Source of the DNA: Oceanobacillus chungangensis
Lineage (GTDB): Bacteria > Bacillota > Bacilli > Bacillales > Amphibacillaceae
NCBI RefSeq assembly: GCF_003369565.1
Contig: NZ_PIOD01000014.1
Location: 62,001-126,000 of the forward strand
Direction of reading: 5' to 3'
Length of the DNA stretch: 64,000 nt
Part shown: positions 1 through 8,628 of the stretch, one piece after another
Numbering within the stretch: position 1 is the stretch's first letter
How the letters are laid out: the number at the start of each line of letters is the position of its first letter
Made by a program: the position numbers and the translations under genes
Notes under the pieces: model-generated
Databases searched by the model: none
What the model was told of the DNA's origin: nothing
What the model saw: only the letters and a program-made list of their open reading frames with translations

Positions 1-1
1 T

Positions 2-736
2 TTTTACCGGATTACAGAAGTAAAGGTAAAGCTTAACTATTATTTTTCATTGTCAAAGAACTATATTAAAAAAATCCTCAAGATCGGAATTCCATCCGCT
101 TTTGAGCAGGTAATGTACCAGTCCTGCCAGATTGTCTTTCTCTATTATGCAACATTCCTTGGTCCAAGTTCATTAGCAGCACGACAGTATGCAACGAACA
201 TTTCAATGTTTATCTACCTATTTGCATTGGCAATCGGCTTAGGAACAGCGATCATTGTTGGTAGATTAATAGGTGCTAGTCGTAGTTCAGAAGCATATGA
301 AAGCGTGTGGAAAAGTGTTCGCTTGGCAAGCGTTGCAACATTAATCGTTGTTATTACCGTTGTGCTCTTTCGGGTGCAATTAATGGAGTTATTCACCGAT
401 AATCCTGAGATTATCAAACTAGGTGCTGACGTGTTACTGCTTAGTTTTCTTCTTGAAACAGGAAGAACGATTAATATTGTGTTAATCAATTCACTGCGGG
501 CAGCAGGTGATGCGAAGTTTCCGGTATTAATTGGTGCTTTCTCTATGGTGGCGATGAGCTTACCACTTGGGTATTTTCTCATTTTCCATCTAGAATTAGG
601 GTTAGTCGGAATTTGGCTGGCAATCGCAGCGGATGAATGGACCCGGGCGGTTATTATGTTCTTTAGATGGCGGAGCAGGAAGTGGGAGCAGTATGGATTA
701 GTCGATAATGATAACGTTGAGGATACTGTGACTTGA
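2..736 (+). CDS. MATE-family multidrug/Na+ efflux transporter, C-terminal part
   Basis: The reading frame is open from the window edge to a TGA at 734-736, so the N-terminal half lies outside the window; the TTG at 50 is internal and has no ribosome site. The 240 or so visible residues hold about six membrane segments and end in a charged tail, matching the second half of a MATE transporter of about 450 residues. The segment starting KILKIGIPSAFEQ and the later SLRAAGDAKFP loop are typical of the second MatE repeat. Such proteins use Na+ or H+ gradients to export cationic drugs; the substrate here is unknown. A strong terminator follows. Confidence 0.88.
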   Translation, partial: FYRITEVKVKLNYYFSLSKNYIKKILKIGIPSAFEQVMYQSCQIVFLYYATFLGPSSLAARQYATNISMFIYLFALAIGLGTAIIVGRLIGASRSSEAYESVWKSVRLASVATLIVVITVVLFRVQLMELFTDNPEIIKLGADVLLLSFLLETGRTINIVLINSLRAAGDAKFPVLIGAFSMVAMSLPLGYFLIFHLELGLVGIWLAIAADEWTRAVIMFFRWRSRKWEQYGLVDNDNVEDTVT

Positions 737-756
737 ACAAATTAGTTAAGAAAAAG

Positions 757-797
757 GGATAGATATGGCATACAACTGTCATATCTATCCTTTTTTT
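757..797 (+). terminator. Rho-independent terminator of the MATE gene
   Basis: A 14-bp stem (757-770 with 777-790, one G-T pair) closes a 6-nt loop and is followed by seven T residues. Confidence 0.9.
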
Positions 798-844
798 AAA
801 TTTTATGACTGCATTTCTGATGTTAATTAAAAAAGTAATAGCTA

Positions 845-1234
845 TTACTGATATTTCTTTGCAACTAAAAACTCTATAAAAGGTAAAATTATCATTGATA
901 ATCCTAACAGTAGCAATAGAAAGATATTAATTGTGCCGTTTATAAAATTGTCAGCAGCTACTGCACCAAAAATAAAAAATGTCAGAAGAAAATAACTTAC
1001 TTTCGAACTTTTTTCTGTAATCCTTTGCCCTAACTCTTCCTCTAGTAAAATGCCATCTTTCTCTTCCTTTGTTCCCCAAGTAATGGAAGAAAAAAACATC
1101 ATCAGCAAACCACCAATAGTAACAACCTCATTAAAACCAACATCTTTTCCAACAATAACCTGATAAATTGTAAATCCTACCACAATCAGCGTAGCTATAC
1201 TAATTAATACAGAACCAATTTTTCGAGTACTCAC
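845..1234 (-). CDS. Small four-helix membrane protein paired with an XRE regulator
   Basis: This 129-residue protein has four predicted membrane segments (about 7-27, 36-53, 79-95, 102-124) and an acidic/basic cytoplasmic loop (about 55-78) between the pairs. The start is GTG at 1234 behind GGGGGAG. It begins 15 nt after the stop of the small HTH gene upstream, so the two are almost certainly one transcript. HTH-plus-small-membrane-protein pairs (DUF2178-like) are widespread in Firmicutes, but their function is not established. A second such module lies at 44.9-45.8 kb. Confidence 0.75.
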   Translation of the reverse strand: MSTRKIGSVLISIATLIVVGFTIYQVIVGKDVGFNEVVTIGGLLMMFFSSITWGTKEEKDGILLEEELGQRITEKSSKVSYFLLTFFIFGAVAADNFINGTINIFLLLLLGLSMIILPFIEFLVAKKYQ

Positions 1235-1249
1235 CCTTACTCCCCCTTT

Positions 1250-1441
1250 TCATTCATTTAAAAACAATACATCAACTCTAACTTCTAAATTTTTGGCAAT
1301 ATCAAATGCTAATTGTAAACTCGGGTCATATTTATTGTTTTCTATTGCATTAATTGTCTGTCTGCTCACATTACATAAGTCTGCCAATTTCCCCTGTGAG
1401 ATGTCTTTTTTTTCTCGATACTCCTTGATTTGATTTTTCAT
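1250..1441 (-). CDS. Small XRE/Cro-CI family transcriptional regulator
   Basis: The 63-residue protein is essentially only a helix-turn-helix: KKDISQGKLADLCNVSRQTINAIE (about residues 12-35) is the canonical XRE HTH, and the C-terminal LEVRVDVLF is typical of the YozG/YgzD-like short Cro family. ATG 1441 follows AAGGTGGA. It heads a two-gene operon with the membrane protein, and a perfect palindrome just upstream suggests autoregulation. Confidence 0.9.
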   Translation of the reverse strand: MKNQIKEYREKKDISQGKLADLCNVSRQTINAIENNKYDPSLQLAFDIAKNLEVRVDVLFLNE

Positions 1442-1465
1442 TAGACGTCCACCTTCATAATAAGA

Positions 1466-1491
1466 TAGGTGTAAAAAAGTTTTTACACCTA
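1466..1491. promoter_or_regulatory. 26-bp palindrome, likely XRE autoregulatory operator
   Basis: TAGGTGTAAAAA at 1466-1477 is an exact inverted repeat of 1480-1491 with a 2-nt centre. It lies 25 bp upstream of the HTH start codon. There is no T-tract placed for a terminator, so an operator for a dimeric HTH protein is the simplest reading. Confidence 0.7.
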
Positions 1492-1673
1492 AAGTATAAA
1501 ATACAAGGGTTTTTGTGTCAAATACTTTTTACATACTTTTCATTCATACAAGATTTAGGAAAGTGTTATCCGTAGTGTAAATCTAAAAGATAGACTAACT
1601 TCATATATTTTAAAAAAGTGCTTGAAAAACATTTTATATCGCATTAACTTATCTAATAAGGGAGGAGAAAAAT

Positions 1674-2123
1674 ATGAAAATAAATATTGAAGAAATACCT
1701 GAATCAAGGATTGCTTATTTTCGAAATGTTGGAGAGTATGGTGAAAAGCAGAACAAAGAACTTATGCAGTCCTTTAAAAAGTGGGCACAGTCGAATGGTA
1801 TATTTGATAATTCGACAATTTTAGGTATACCACAGGATAACCCTGAGTTTACTCCTAAAGAGGATTGTCGTTATGATGTTTGCGTTATAATAAATAAAGA
1901 TTTTAATGTAGCAGAACCGGCTCAAGTTGGTAAATTTGCTGGTGGAAAATATGCAGTTTTTTTGCTTGATCATACAAAAGAGGCAGTCAGTGAATTTTGG
2001 GGCAATATTTTTACTGAAATTGAAAATAATAATCTATCAATAAGAGAACAACCAATTATAGAAAGATATACTTCACAAATGATTGACAGTCATTTATGCG
2101 AAATATTGGTTCCTATACGGTAA
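1674..2123 (+). CDS. GyrI-like / AraC effector-binding domain protein
   Basis: A 149-residue stand-alone GyrI-like (SbmC/Rob C-terminal) domain, with the N-terminal IEEIPESRIAYFRNVGEYGE strand and the CRYDVCVIIN and FAGGKYAVFLLDHT segments characteristic of the family. GGGAGGAG lies 8 nt before ATG 1674. Stand-alone members bind small hydrophobic molecules or inhibit gyrase, and some hydrolyse cyclopropanoid toxins; the ligand cannot be read from the sequence. It is monocistronic and divergent from the XRE operon. Confidence 0.85.
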   Translation: MKINIEEIPESRIAYFRNVGEYGEKQNKELMQSFKKWAQSNGIFDNSTILGIPQDNPEFTPKEDCRYDVCVIINKDFNVAEPAQVGKFAGGKYAVFLLDHTKEAVSEFWGNIFTEIENNNLSIREQPIIERYTSQMIDSHLCEILVPIR

Positions 2124-2224
2124 CAGAAGCGGGAATATTCCCGCTAATGTTCACATATCGACAACTCCCGGTTCAGCTAGTCCATCCTATATGGTTATCG
2201 ATTTCACATAAATAAAAGGGAATA

Positions 2225-2264
2225 TTAAGAGACCAAATTACATAATAATTTGGTCTCTTAATCT
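2225..2264. terminator. Inverted repeat between converging genes, probable terminator
   Basis: TTAAGAGACCAAATTA and its complement form a 16-bp stem around CATAA. It lies between the converging GyrI-like and ClbS-like genes. A smaller palindrome (AGCGGGAATATTCCCGCT) is at about 2128-2145. The T-tract is poor, so efficiency is uncertain. Confidence 0.55.
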
Positions 2265-2361
2265 GTTATGTTATACTCATCTTCTATAGCGGAGATACTT
2301 AGGGTAATTGCTCTCTACCTTTCCTCATAACTAAGGAATTTTATAATAACCATTAACGATC

Positions 2362-2886
2362 TTAATTTCCTATTTCCTCTTTTTTAATTTCCTTTTTAAA
2401 CCGCTTTACCTTTTTCATCGCCCATTCATAATGACTAGAAGTATTCGCGATAAAATATGTACCTAAGGAGGTGGTTTTGGTCCAAGGATAATATTTTTTC
2501 GTATATAGTTCGTCATTATTATGCTCATTAATTAATTGCATCATTTTTATATGACTCTCAGCTAATTTTATCATTGCATCACTTAAACTTGTTGTTTGAT
2601 ACTTTTCCCAAATAACGTTATTCAATTCCGATAATGTTCTCCACGTATATCCTGGGGCAGGCATAATTGGCTTCTCTCCTGCCATTCCCTCGTTATACCA
2701 TTTCTCCAACATTAGATGCCATTCGTGCAGATGCGTTAAAACGTCGCGAATATTACGGTTACGGTCTTCAAATGGAAATTCAGATTCTAGATAGCTTTCT
2801 GGTATAGAGCTTACTAAATCCATTAAATCCGTGAACTTTTCTTCATTAACTGCTATCAGTTCGGATTTTGTCTTCGGTCTTGGCAT
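2362..2886 (-). CDS. ClbS/DfsB family (DUF1706) four-helix-bundle protein
   Basis: The 174 residues match the ClbS/DfsB (formerly DUF1706) family: the MPRPKTKSEL start, the NVRD-like RNIRDVLTHLHEWHLML motif, and the YPWTKTTSLGTYF segment. ClbS is a cyclopropane hydrolase that protects against colibactin; most relatives have no known substrate. The start ATG 2886 lies 23 nt after the ddh stop, so it is probably co-transcribed with ddh. Confidence 0.85.
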   Translation of the reverse strand: MPRPKTKSELIAVNEEKFTDLMDLVSSIPESYLESEFPFEDRNRNIRDVLTHLHEWHLMLEKWYNEGMAGEKPIMPAPGYTWRTLSELNNVIWEKYQTTSLSDAMIKLAESHIKMMQLINEHNNDELYTKKYYPWTKTTSLGTYFIANTSSHYEWAMKKVKRFKKEIKKEEIGN

Positions 2887-2909
2887 TCGTATCTCCCCCT
2901 AAAAAACTC

Positions 2910-3899
2910 TTACAGTAAATCCCTTCTCAAATCTTCTGCAGATCGTGGTGATAAATAAATCGGTGGCACATCGAACACTGTTTTAGCTCCTGCTTGTCCC
3001 TCTTTGTGCAAGCGATATGCAGCTCTTGCATATGCCACAAGAACACTAGCTGTAAATTCCGGATTACTACCGAGCTTAAGTGAGAATTCGATAATTTGTT
3101 TGTTCTGATCAGCACCTGTTTCCCCACCACGAATAACGAACCCACCATGTGGTGCTGCTGAATGCTCTGCCTTTAATACTTCTTCAGTTATGAAGTTTAC
3201 TTCTGTATCATAATCAGCAAAATAGTTTGGCATCGTCTTAATTTCATTTTCAATTTTTGCTTGATCCGCACCTTCTTCAGCGACGATATAGCATACGCGT
3301 CGATGTTTTTCAGCTGTTGTTAATTCTGGGTTTACTCCACTTCTCACTTTCTCAATTGCCGCATCAGCTGGGATTGTGTATTGTACGCCGTCCTTCACAC
3401 CGTCCACTCTTCGTACTGCATCCGAGTGTCCTTGACTTAAGCCCTTGCCCCAAAATGTGTAATTTTCACCTTGAGGGATAATTGCTTCAGCCATCAAGCG
3501 ATTAATCGAGAATAAACCTGGATCCCAGCCGACAGAAATAATGCTGACCTTATTACTTGCTTTCGCCACAGCATCAACCGAACTGAAATATTCAGGAATC
3601 TTCGCATGTGTATCATAGCTATCAATCGTGTTAAATAGTTTCGCAAGTTCTGGTCCTTGTTCAGGTAAATCAGTCGCAGATCCTCCACATAAAATCATTA
3701 CATCAATTTTTTCCTGATAATCTCTAACATTTGAAATATGTACAACTTTAACATTTGGCTCGTCGATTTCTAAGCTCTCCGGGGCCCTTCTTGTAAAAAT
3801 AGCGATAAGCTCCATATCCGCTGATTTTTTAATCGCTTCAACCGTACCTCGACCAAGATTACCGTAGCCGACTATTCCAATTCTTATTTGCTTGTTCAT
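2910..3899 (-). CDS. ddh: meso-Diaminopimelate dehydrogenase
   Basis: Catalyses the one-step NADPH-dependent amination of tetrahydrodipicolinate to meso-DAP, bypassing four enzymes of the usual lysine/peptidoglycan route. The 329-residue protein has the N-terminal Rossmann motif GIVGYGNLGRG and the family segments CGGSATDLPEQ, SVGWDPGLFSINR and QGHSDAVRRVDGV. Length matches known enzymes. I chose ATG 3899 (MNKQIRIG) because GGAGGGG lies 7 nt upstream; the frame stays open 13 codons further without support. A ClbS-like gene follows 23 nt downstream. Confidence 0.95.
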   Translation of the reverse strand: MNKQIRIGIVGYGNLGRGTVEAIKKSADMELIAIFTRRAPESLEIDEPNVKVVHISNVRDYQEKIDVMILCGGSATDLPEQGPELAKLFNTIDSYDTHAKIPEYFSSVDAVAKASNKVSIISVGWDPGLFSINRLMAEAIIPQGENYTFWGKGLSQGHSDAVRRVDGVKDGVQYTIPADAAIEKVRSGVNPELTTAEKHRRVCYIVAEEGADQAKIENEIKTMPNYFADYDTEVNFITEEVLKAEHSAAPHGGFVIRGGETGADQNKQIIEFSLKLGSNPEFTASVLVAYARAAYRLHKEGQAGAKTVFDVPPIYLSPRSAEDLRRDLL

Positions 3900-4069
3900 T
3901 CTTAACCCCTCCATGATGTTTATCTTTTGTATTTTCATACTACACTTTTTTTAAAATCGTCTCAATGTTCAATTCATGTTTAGAAGAGCTTTTTTACATA
4001 TCATTGAATTTTCTTAGAAAGTTAGATTAGAAAGGATTTTAACTGACATCATGCAAACAGGTCGAAATA

Positions 4070-4390
4070 GTTATGTTTATTGCAGCAAGCGGACAGTCGC
4101 ATTCCGCGGGATTTTCTTGTCCTCGCTAAAATCAACTGCCACATGAAAGGGAAGTGGCTTTTTATCCTAAAGGGAGAAACGAGTGTATTTATCAGCACCA
4201 CCCTAGCGGAGGAAATACACGGAGACTCCCCGAAAATAAAGTTCAATTTTCATCGTGCGATGCAACGCTGCCGAAGTTTTTCTTGTCCTGTGGGAGGAAA
4301 GGCCTCAGGACGAGACTACGAAGTGCGTAGCACAAGTAGGCTCACCAGCCGCCTTAGGATGCGCGTAGTGTATTTCCGTAGCGGCTGATC
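4070..4390. repeat. GC-richer structured intergenic element, no convincing gene
   Basis: About 320 bp between ddh and yojN is clearly GC-richer than its flanks and full of short inverted repeats: GTGTATTT with AAATACAC around 4183-4221, TCCTG with CAGGA around 4290-4312, and an AGCGGACA start against a TAGCGGCT end. Neither strand has an ORF with a ribosome site. It resembles the short non-coding repeats dispersed between genes in several Bacillaceae genomes, which is recollection and not a database result. No second copy is in this window. Confidence 0.5.
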
Positions 4391-4469
4391 AGGAAGAATA
4401 TGTAACAATAAAGATTCTTTGTGATTTTCGCCAAAAAAGCTTACAATATGACATGGAAGGAGCGTTACA

Positions 4470-5345
4470 ATGAACATAAATTATCAACTGCCAGAGAACA
4501 TTGAAGAACTATTAAATACAAAACGAAATGAAGTAAAACCACAGTTTGCAGAATTAATCCGTCAAGGTGGCTATGTTCCGCCACATATAGACTTATTAAT
4601 CGATGCAATTTCGATTTTAAGTATGGGAAAAAACATCCTATTAAAAGGTCCAACAGGCGCAGGTAAAACCAAGTTTGCCGAGACACTATCCTACCTGTTC
4701 AATCAGCCAATGTTCAGTGTCAACTGTTCCGTAGATTTGGACGCAGAAAGCTTGCTCGGGTTTAAGACCTTAGCATATGAAGGCGAGAAACAAGTGATTG
4801 AATTTATTCCAGGTCCCGTAATCAATGCAATGACGAGTGGGACTTTATTATATATTGATGAAATTAATATGGCGAAACCAGAAACATTGCCACTGATTAA
4901 TGGAGTACTCGATTATCGAAGAACGATAACAAATCCATTTACAAATGAAGTTATTACGGCTGAAGAAGAATTTGGTGTAATTGCAGCTATCAATGAAGGG
5001 TATATTGGAACCGTACCACTTAATGAAGCATTGAAGAATCGATTTATTGTGATTGAAGTCCCATACATTGAGGGCGATCAATTACGGAATTTGATTCAAA
5101 CCAATACAAAACTTACAAACGAAAAAACAATCGAATTATTTGTCAAATTATCAAGCGATCTCGTCACAGCTGTTTCACAAGGAAAGCTTTCTGAGGATGC
5201 AGCATCCATTCGTGCACTATTAGATGCATGTGATCTGAGCTCCATTATCCCAGCAAAACGAGCTATTCTCCGCTCTATCGTCGATAAGTTAGATGAAGAG
5301 AGAGAAAGAGAATTTGTAATGAACTTGACAGAAACGCTATTTTAG
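4470..5345 (+). CDS. yojN: MoxR-type AAA+ ATPase (YojN-like)
   Basis: A 291-residue AAA+ protein of the MoxR/CbbQ/NorQ group: Walker A GPTGAGKT at 60-67, Walker [10 protein letters not shown] at about 125-133, and a sensor-1/arginine-finger region before 190. ATG 4470 follows GGAAGGAGC. MoxR ATPases work with a VWA-domain partner to remodel or insert metal cofactors into target proteins. The next gene encodes that partner, and the pair matches Bacillus yojN-yojO. The target protein is not in the window. Confidence 0.9.
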   Translation: MNINYQLPENIEELLNTKRNEVKPQFAELIRQGGYVPPHIDLLIDAISILSMGKNILLKGPTGAGKTKFAETLSYLFNQPMFSVNCSVDLDAESLLGFKTLAYEGEKQVIEFIPGPVINAMTSGTLLYIDEINMAKPETLPLINGVLDYRRTITNPFTNEVITAEEEFGVIAAINEGYIGTVPLNEALKNRFIVIEVPYIEGDQLRNLIQTNTKLTNEKTIELFVKLSSDLVTAVSQGKLSEDAASIRALLDACDLSSIIPAKRAILRSIVDKLDEEREREFVMNLTETLF

Positions 5346-5352
5346 AAAACTT

Positions 5353-5381
5353 GGCAGTCACGAGGCCTTTCGGTGACTGCC
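5353..5381 (+). terminator. Intercistronic hairpin between yojN and yojO
   Basis: A perfect 9-bp GGCAGTCAC/GTGACTGCC stem with an 11-nt loop lies 7 nt after the yojN stop. No T-tract follows, so it is more likely an RNA-stability or partial-attenuation element that lowers yojO relative to yojN. Confidence 0.5.
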
Positions 5382-5444
5382 TTAGTCACTTATGTAGTAA
5401 GTAAGTTTTTATATTTTCTAAATGCTTAGATAGGAGGATGCTAG

Positions 5445-7358
5445 ATGTATCGTTTTCATGATAATTCACGAGTGGATACGAATATTTTTTTACAGCTACA
5501 GGATTTATCTACTGTATTGTCTGGTGATCCTGAAATAAATTTCGAATACAACTTTGGATCGTTTATTGATGTTATCAATCATAAAGTAACTGCAAGTCGC
5601 TTTTGGGACACAGCAAATGAAACAGCAAAGGAAGCTGGTCATAAATCGGATGTGTACTTACGAACGATTGGCACATTACACTATTCCAATGTACAAATGA
5701 TGCAGCAGTATTTAGGTACCATTGATGAAGCAGGCATCCCTAAGTTTGCAGCACAATTATTTACGCTGCTCGAGGATATCCGTCTGGAGGAAAAGATAAA
5801 GCAAGAGCGACCTGGCACAACGAGGCTATTTACAATCCGAAGAGACTTTCTAAAGCATTATTTTGAAACACAATTAGATACAAATGTTACAAGGAGCTTC
5901 GCGACAGACGAGTTGTTTTGCCTCATTTATTTACTCTTACAATCGAATAGTCCAGACCCATATTTTCCAAGAGCAAATGACCGGCAACTAGACCAATTAG
6001 AGCGAATCAAAGCCCTGTTATATACGTTATTTGAAGCGAAAAGTACAAGCGATATTACGAATATTTGTGAGCAAATCGTCTTTCTAGTAAGCAGAGAATA
6101 CGATGACTCGATTAATGAATATTTTATTTTTCCAGTCGCACATATTGAGCAATTTAAACGAAATACATTATTCGATGAACTCATTCGAAAAGATGATTTA
6201 GTGAATGATGAAGAAGAAGAGGTTGACGATGATCAAGGTGAAGCTATTGATGAGAAATTTTCTACCTGGCATCGCGAGAATAAAAACGGAGAATCGAACC
6301 AAACCTTTCTGCAATTTGAGCTCGATCAAGGGACAAAGACTAGCCTACTTGGCGATGGTGCAAGAGAAGCTCAGGATGCAGACCAAGCAATGGCCCAAAT
6401 CCAAGGTACGTCAGGTGAAAGTAAACAAAATGACTATTCAAAACTTGAATCTTTAGCAAAGAAAGATACGAGTCAAGGAAACCAAAGTGAGAGTAAATAC
6501 GGTGAAGAAAATAATGATGCCGTCAAGATTATTAAGGATACTGAAACACCAACATATGAAGATGAAAAAATGTATCAAACATATGTTCAGGAAATCGAAG
6601 CATATAAACGAAAACTCGCAAATACGATTGAAAAAACATTGGAGCATAAACGAAATGCACCACGGAAGGATTTAGTATTTGGTCGCCTATCGAAAAAATT
6701 GCTTCCTATAGTAATCGATGAGAATCCGCGAATCTTTTATAAAAAGAACCAAGAATCCAAAGAGATCGATGCGGTATTCACGTTATTAGTTGATTGCTCT
6801 GCCTCAATGCACGGTAAAATGGCCGAAACAAAAAAAGGGATTATCCTATTTCATGAGGTACTCAACTATTTGAAAATACCACATTCAATCATTGGTTTCT
6901 GGGAGGATGCAAATGATGTGAAGGAAGGTTACCAGCCAAACTACTTCCATATTGTGAATGCCTATACTGATTCCTTCTATCAAAATAATGGCTCGAGGAT
7001 TATGCAATTAGAACCTCAAGAAGATAATCGTGACGGTTTTAGTATTCGTGTTATCACTGAAGATTTAGTTGCAAGAAGAGAAAAACATAAATTTTTGCTC
7101 GTGTTCTCAGACGGAGAACCTGCTGCAGCCAATTATGACCAAAATGGAATCATTGATACACATTTAGCTGTATCGGAGGCACGTAAGAAAAATATCGATG
7201 TTGTCGGTATGTTCCTTGCAGATGGTGAAGTAAAAGAACGAGAAGACATGACGATGAAAAACATCTATGGAAAAGAGCGTCTCATGATTCCAAGCGTTTC
7301 AGAACTACCAGAACACTTCGCACCACTTCTTAAGAAACTATTATTAAAATCGATATAA
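5445..7358 (+). CDS. yojO: VWA-domain partner of the MoxR ATPase (YojO-like)
   Basis: A 637-residue protein with a helical N-terminal domain, a very acidic low-complexity linker (about 253-350) and a C-terminal von Willebrand A domain. The VWA MIDAS metal motif is DCSAS at residues 450-454, followed by FSDGEPAA about 110 residues on. The layout and length match Bacillus YojO and the NorD/CobT type. It acts with YojN as a chaperone or cofactor-insertion complex; the nitric-oxide reductase label used for relatives is not proven. AGGAGG precedes ATG 5445. Confidence 0.9.
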   Translation: MYRFHDNSRVDTNIFLQLQDLSTVLSGDPEINFEYNFGSFIDVINHKVTASRFWDTANETAKEAGHKSDVYLRTIGTLHYSNVQMMQQYLGTIDEAGIPKFAAQLFTLLEDIRLEEKIKQERPGTTRLFTIRRDFLKHYFETQLDTNVTRSFATDELFCLIYLLLQSNSPDPYFPRANDRQLDQLERIKALLYTLFEAKSTSDITNICEQIVFLVSREYDDSINEYFIFPVAHIEQFKRNTLFDELIRKDDLVNDEEEEVDDDQGEAIDEKFSTWHRENKNGESNQTFLQFELDQGTKTSLLGDGAREAQDADQAMAQIQGTSGESKQNDYSKLESLAKKDTSQGNQSESKYGEENNDAVKIIKDTETPTYEDEKMYQTYVQEIEAYKRKLANTIEKTLEHKRNAPRKDLVFGRLSKKLLPIVIDENPRIFYKKNQESKEIDAVFTLLVDCSASMHGKMAETKKGIILFHEVLNYLKIPHSIIGFWEDANDVKEGYQPNYFHIVNAYTDSFYQNNGSRIMQLEPQEDNRDGFSIRVITEDLVARREKHKFLLVFSDGEPAAANYDQNGIIDTHLAVSEARKKNIDVVGMFLADGEVKEREDMTMKNIYGKERLMIPSVSELPEHFAPLLKKLLLKSI

Positions 7359-7362
7359 AGCA

Positions 7363-7404
7363 GAGACACTAATTCCGTTTATGAATTAGTGTCTCAATTT
7401 TATT
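7363..7404 (+). terminator. Terminator of the yojN-yojO operon
   Basis: A 13-bp stem (7363-7375 with 7383-7395) is followed by AATTTTATT. Confidence 0.85.
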
Positions 7405-7490
7405 AATTCGTATTCTTTTTATTGATTTATATATACCAGAACATATATTCGTGCTATAATTCTAAATATTACTATTTTAGGAGGATACCG

Positions 7491-8526
7491 ATGAAATTAA
7501 AGAACATTCCTTGAAGACCGAATGACCCATTATAATGTACCAGGTTTAAGTATCACAACGCTCGAGAACGGTCAAATCAGCGGAACAGAAAATCATGGCT
7601 TATTAGAAGTAGATAGTAATAGAAAAGTAAATGATAATTCTATTTTTAGCGCTTGTTCCATTAGCAAATTCTTAACAGGTATGCTTGCTATAAAGTTAGT
7701 AGAGGAAGGGCTTCTTGATTTAGATGATGATGTAAATGAAAGCCTTTTATCGTGGAAAGTTCCAGAAAATGATTTTACTAAAAACAAAAAAGTTACATTG
7801 AGAAATTTATTAAGTCATCAATCTGGAATTAAAGACCCAGAAGGTAGTTTTCCTGAACTAAATTCGAAAATAGGGGTCCATTCGATGGTTGAATTATTAG
7901 CGGGGAAAACGTCTTACTGTAAAGTTCGCATTGATGTGAAGTGTGAACCTGAGAGTGAGTTCCACTACTCGGATGCAGGGTTTTGTATTATTCAGCAACT
8001 GATAGAAGATGTTACTGCAAAACCGTTTCATCAAGTGATGATGGAGCAAATATTTGTGCCATTAGAGATGGTAAATAGCCAATTTAATACAACAATGTTG
8101 GAAATGAATAGAGAAAGTTTTTCTTGCGGTCATAACAAAAACGGTAATTTAATAGATGGAAAATATCCTATATATCCTTATCCAGCAGCTTCTGGACTAT
8201 GGACAACTTCATTGGATTTGGCGGCGTTAGTTCTTGAGATAATAAATGCTATAAATGGAAAAAGCAAGTTGGGTATTTCGGAAAGTTTAGCAAAAGAAAT
8301 GATAAGCCCACAAAGAGGTAAGGCTTGGACTGGATTAGGTGTGTTCCTTGAAGAATCCGAAAAACAACTAGAAATTACATCACTCGGTTGGGGAGTAGGT
8401 TTTCAATGTATGATGGCAGCTTTTCCTTATTTAGAGAAAGGTGCAGTTATCATGACAAATGCAGAATTGGGTGTACATCAAATGGAAGGAATTATTGGAG
8501 AAATATATAAATCTCTTTTATCTTAA
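7491..8526 (+). pseudogene. Serine hydrolase (beta-lactamase/PBP-like) with a frameshift after codon 6
   Basis: The body (ATG 7522 on, 334 residues) has the class C beta-lactamase fold motifs: SISK (residues 46-49, nucleophile Ser46) and YSD (149-151), with a GWGVGF segment near the end. The good start is elsewhere: AGGAGG precedes ATG 7491, which reads MKLKNIP then TGA at 7512-7514. Removing one C at 7509-7510 joins MKLKNI to LEDRMTHYNV, a normal start for the family. ATG 7522 has no ribosome site. It is therefore frameshifted, weakly translated, or affected by a sequence error. Substrate unknown. Confidence 0.8.
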
Positions 8527-8541
8527 AAAGTATTAAAAAAA

Positions 8542-8567
8542 CAACTGAATCATTCAGTTGCTTTTTT
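8542..8567. terminator. Bidirectional terminator (serine hydrolase / pit)
   Basis: CAACTGAA/TTCAGTTG forms an 8-bp stem with T-tracts on both strands, between converging genes. Confidence 0.85.
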
Positions 8568-8628
8568 GATGTTAATTTAATGACGTAATGTGTGTGTTAA
8601 ACGTTGCAAAGGCCAAGCAACATTCACT

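Noticed and set aside
4080-4388. 102-codon ORF in the GC-rich element
   Set aside because: No ribosome site and low-plausibility composition; the region is full of inverted repeats and looks non-coding.
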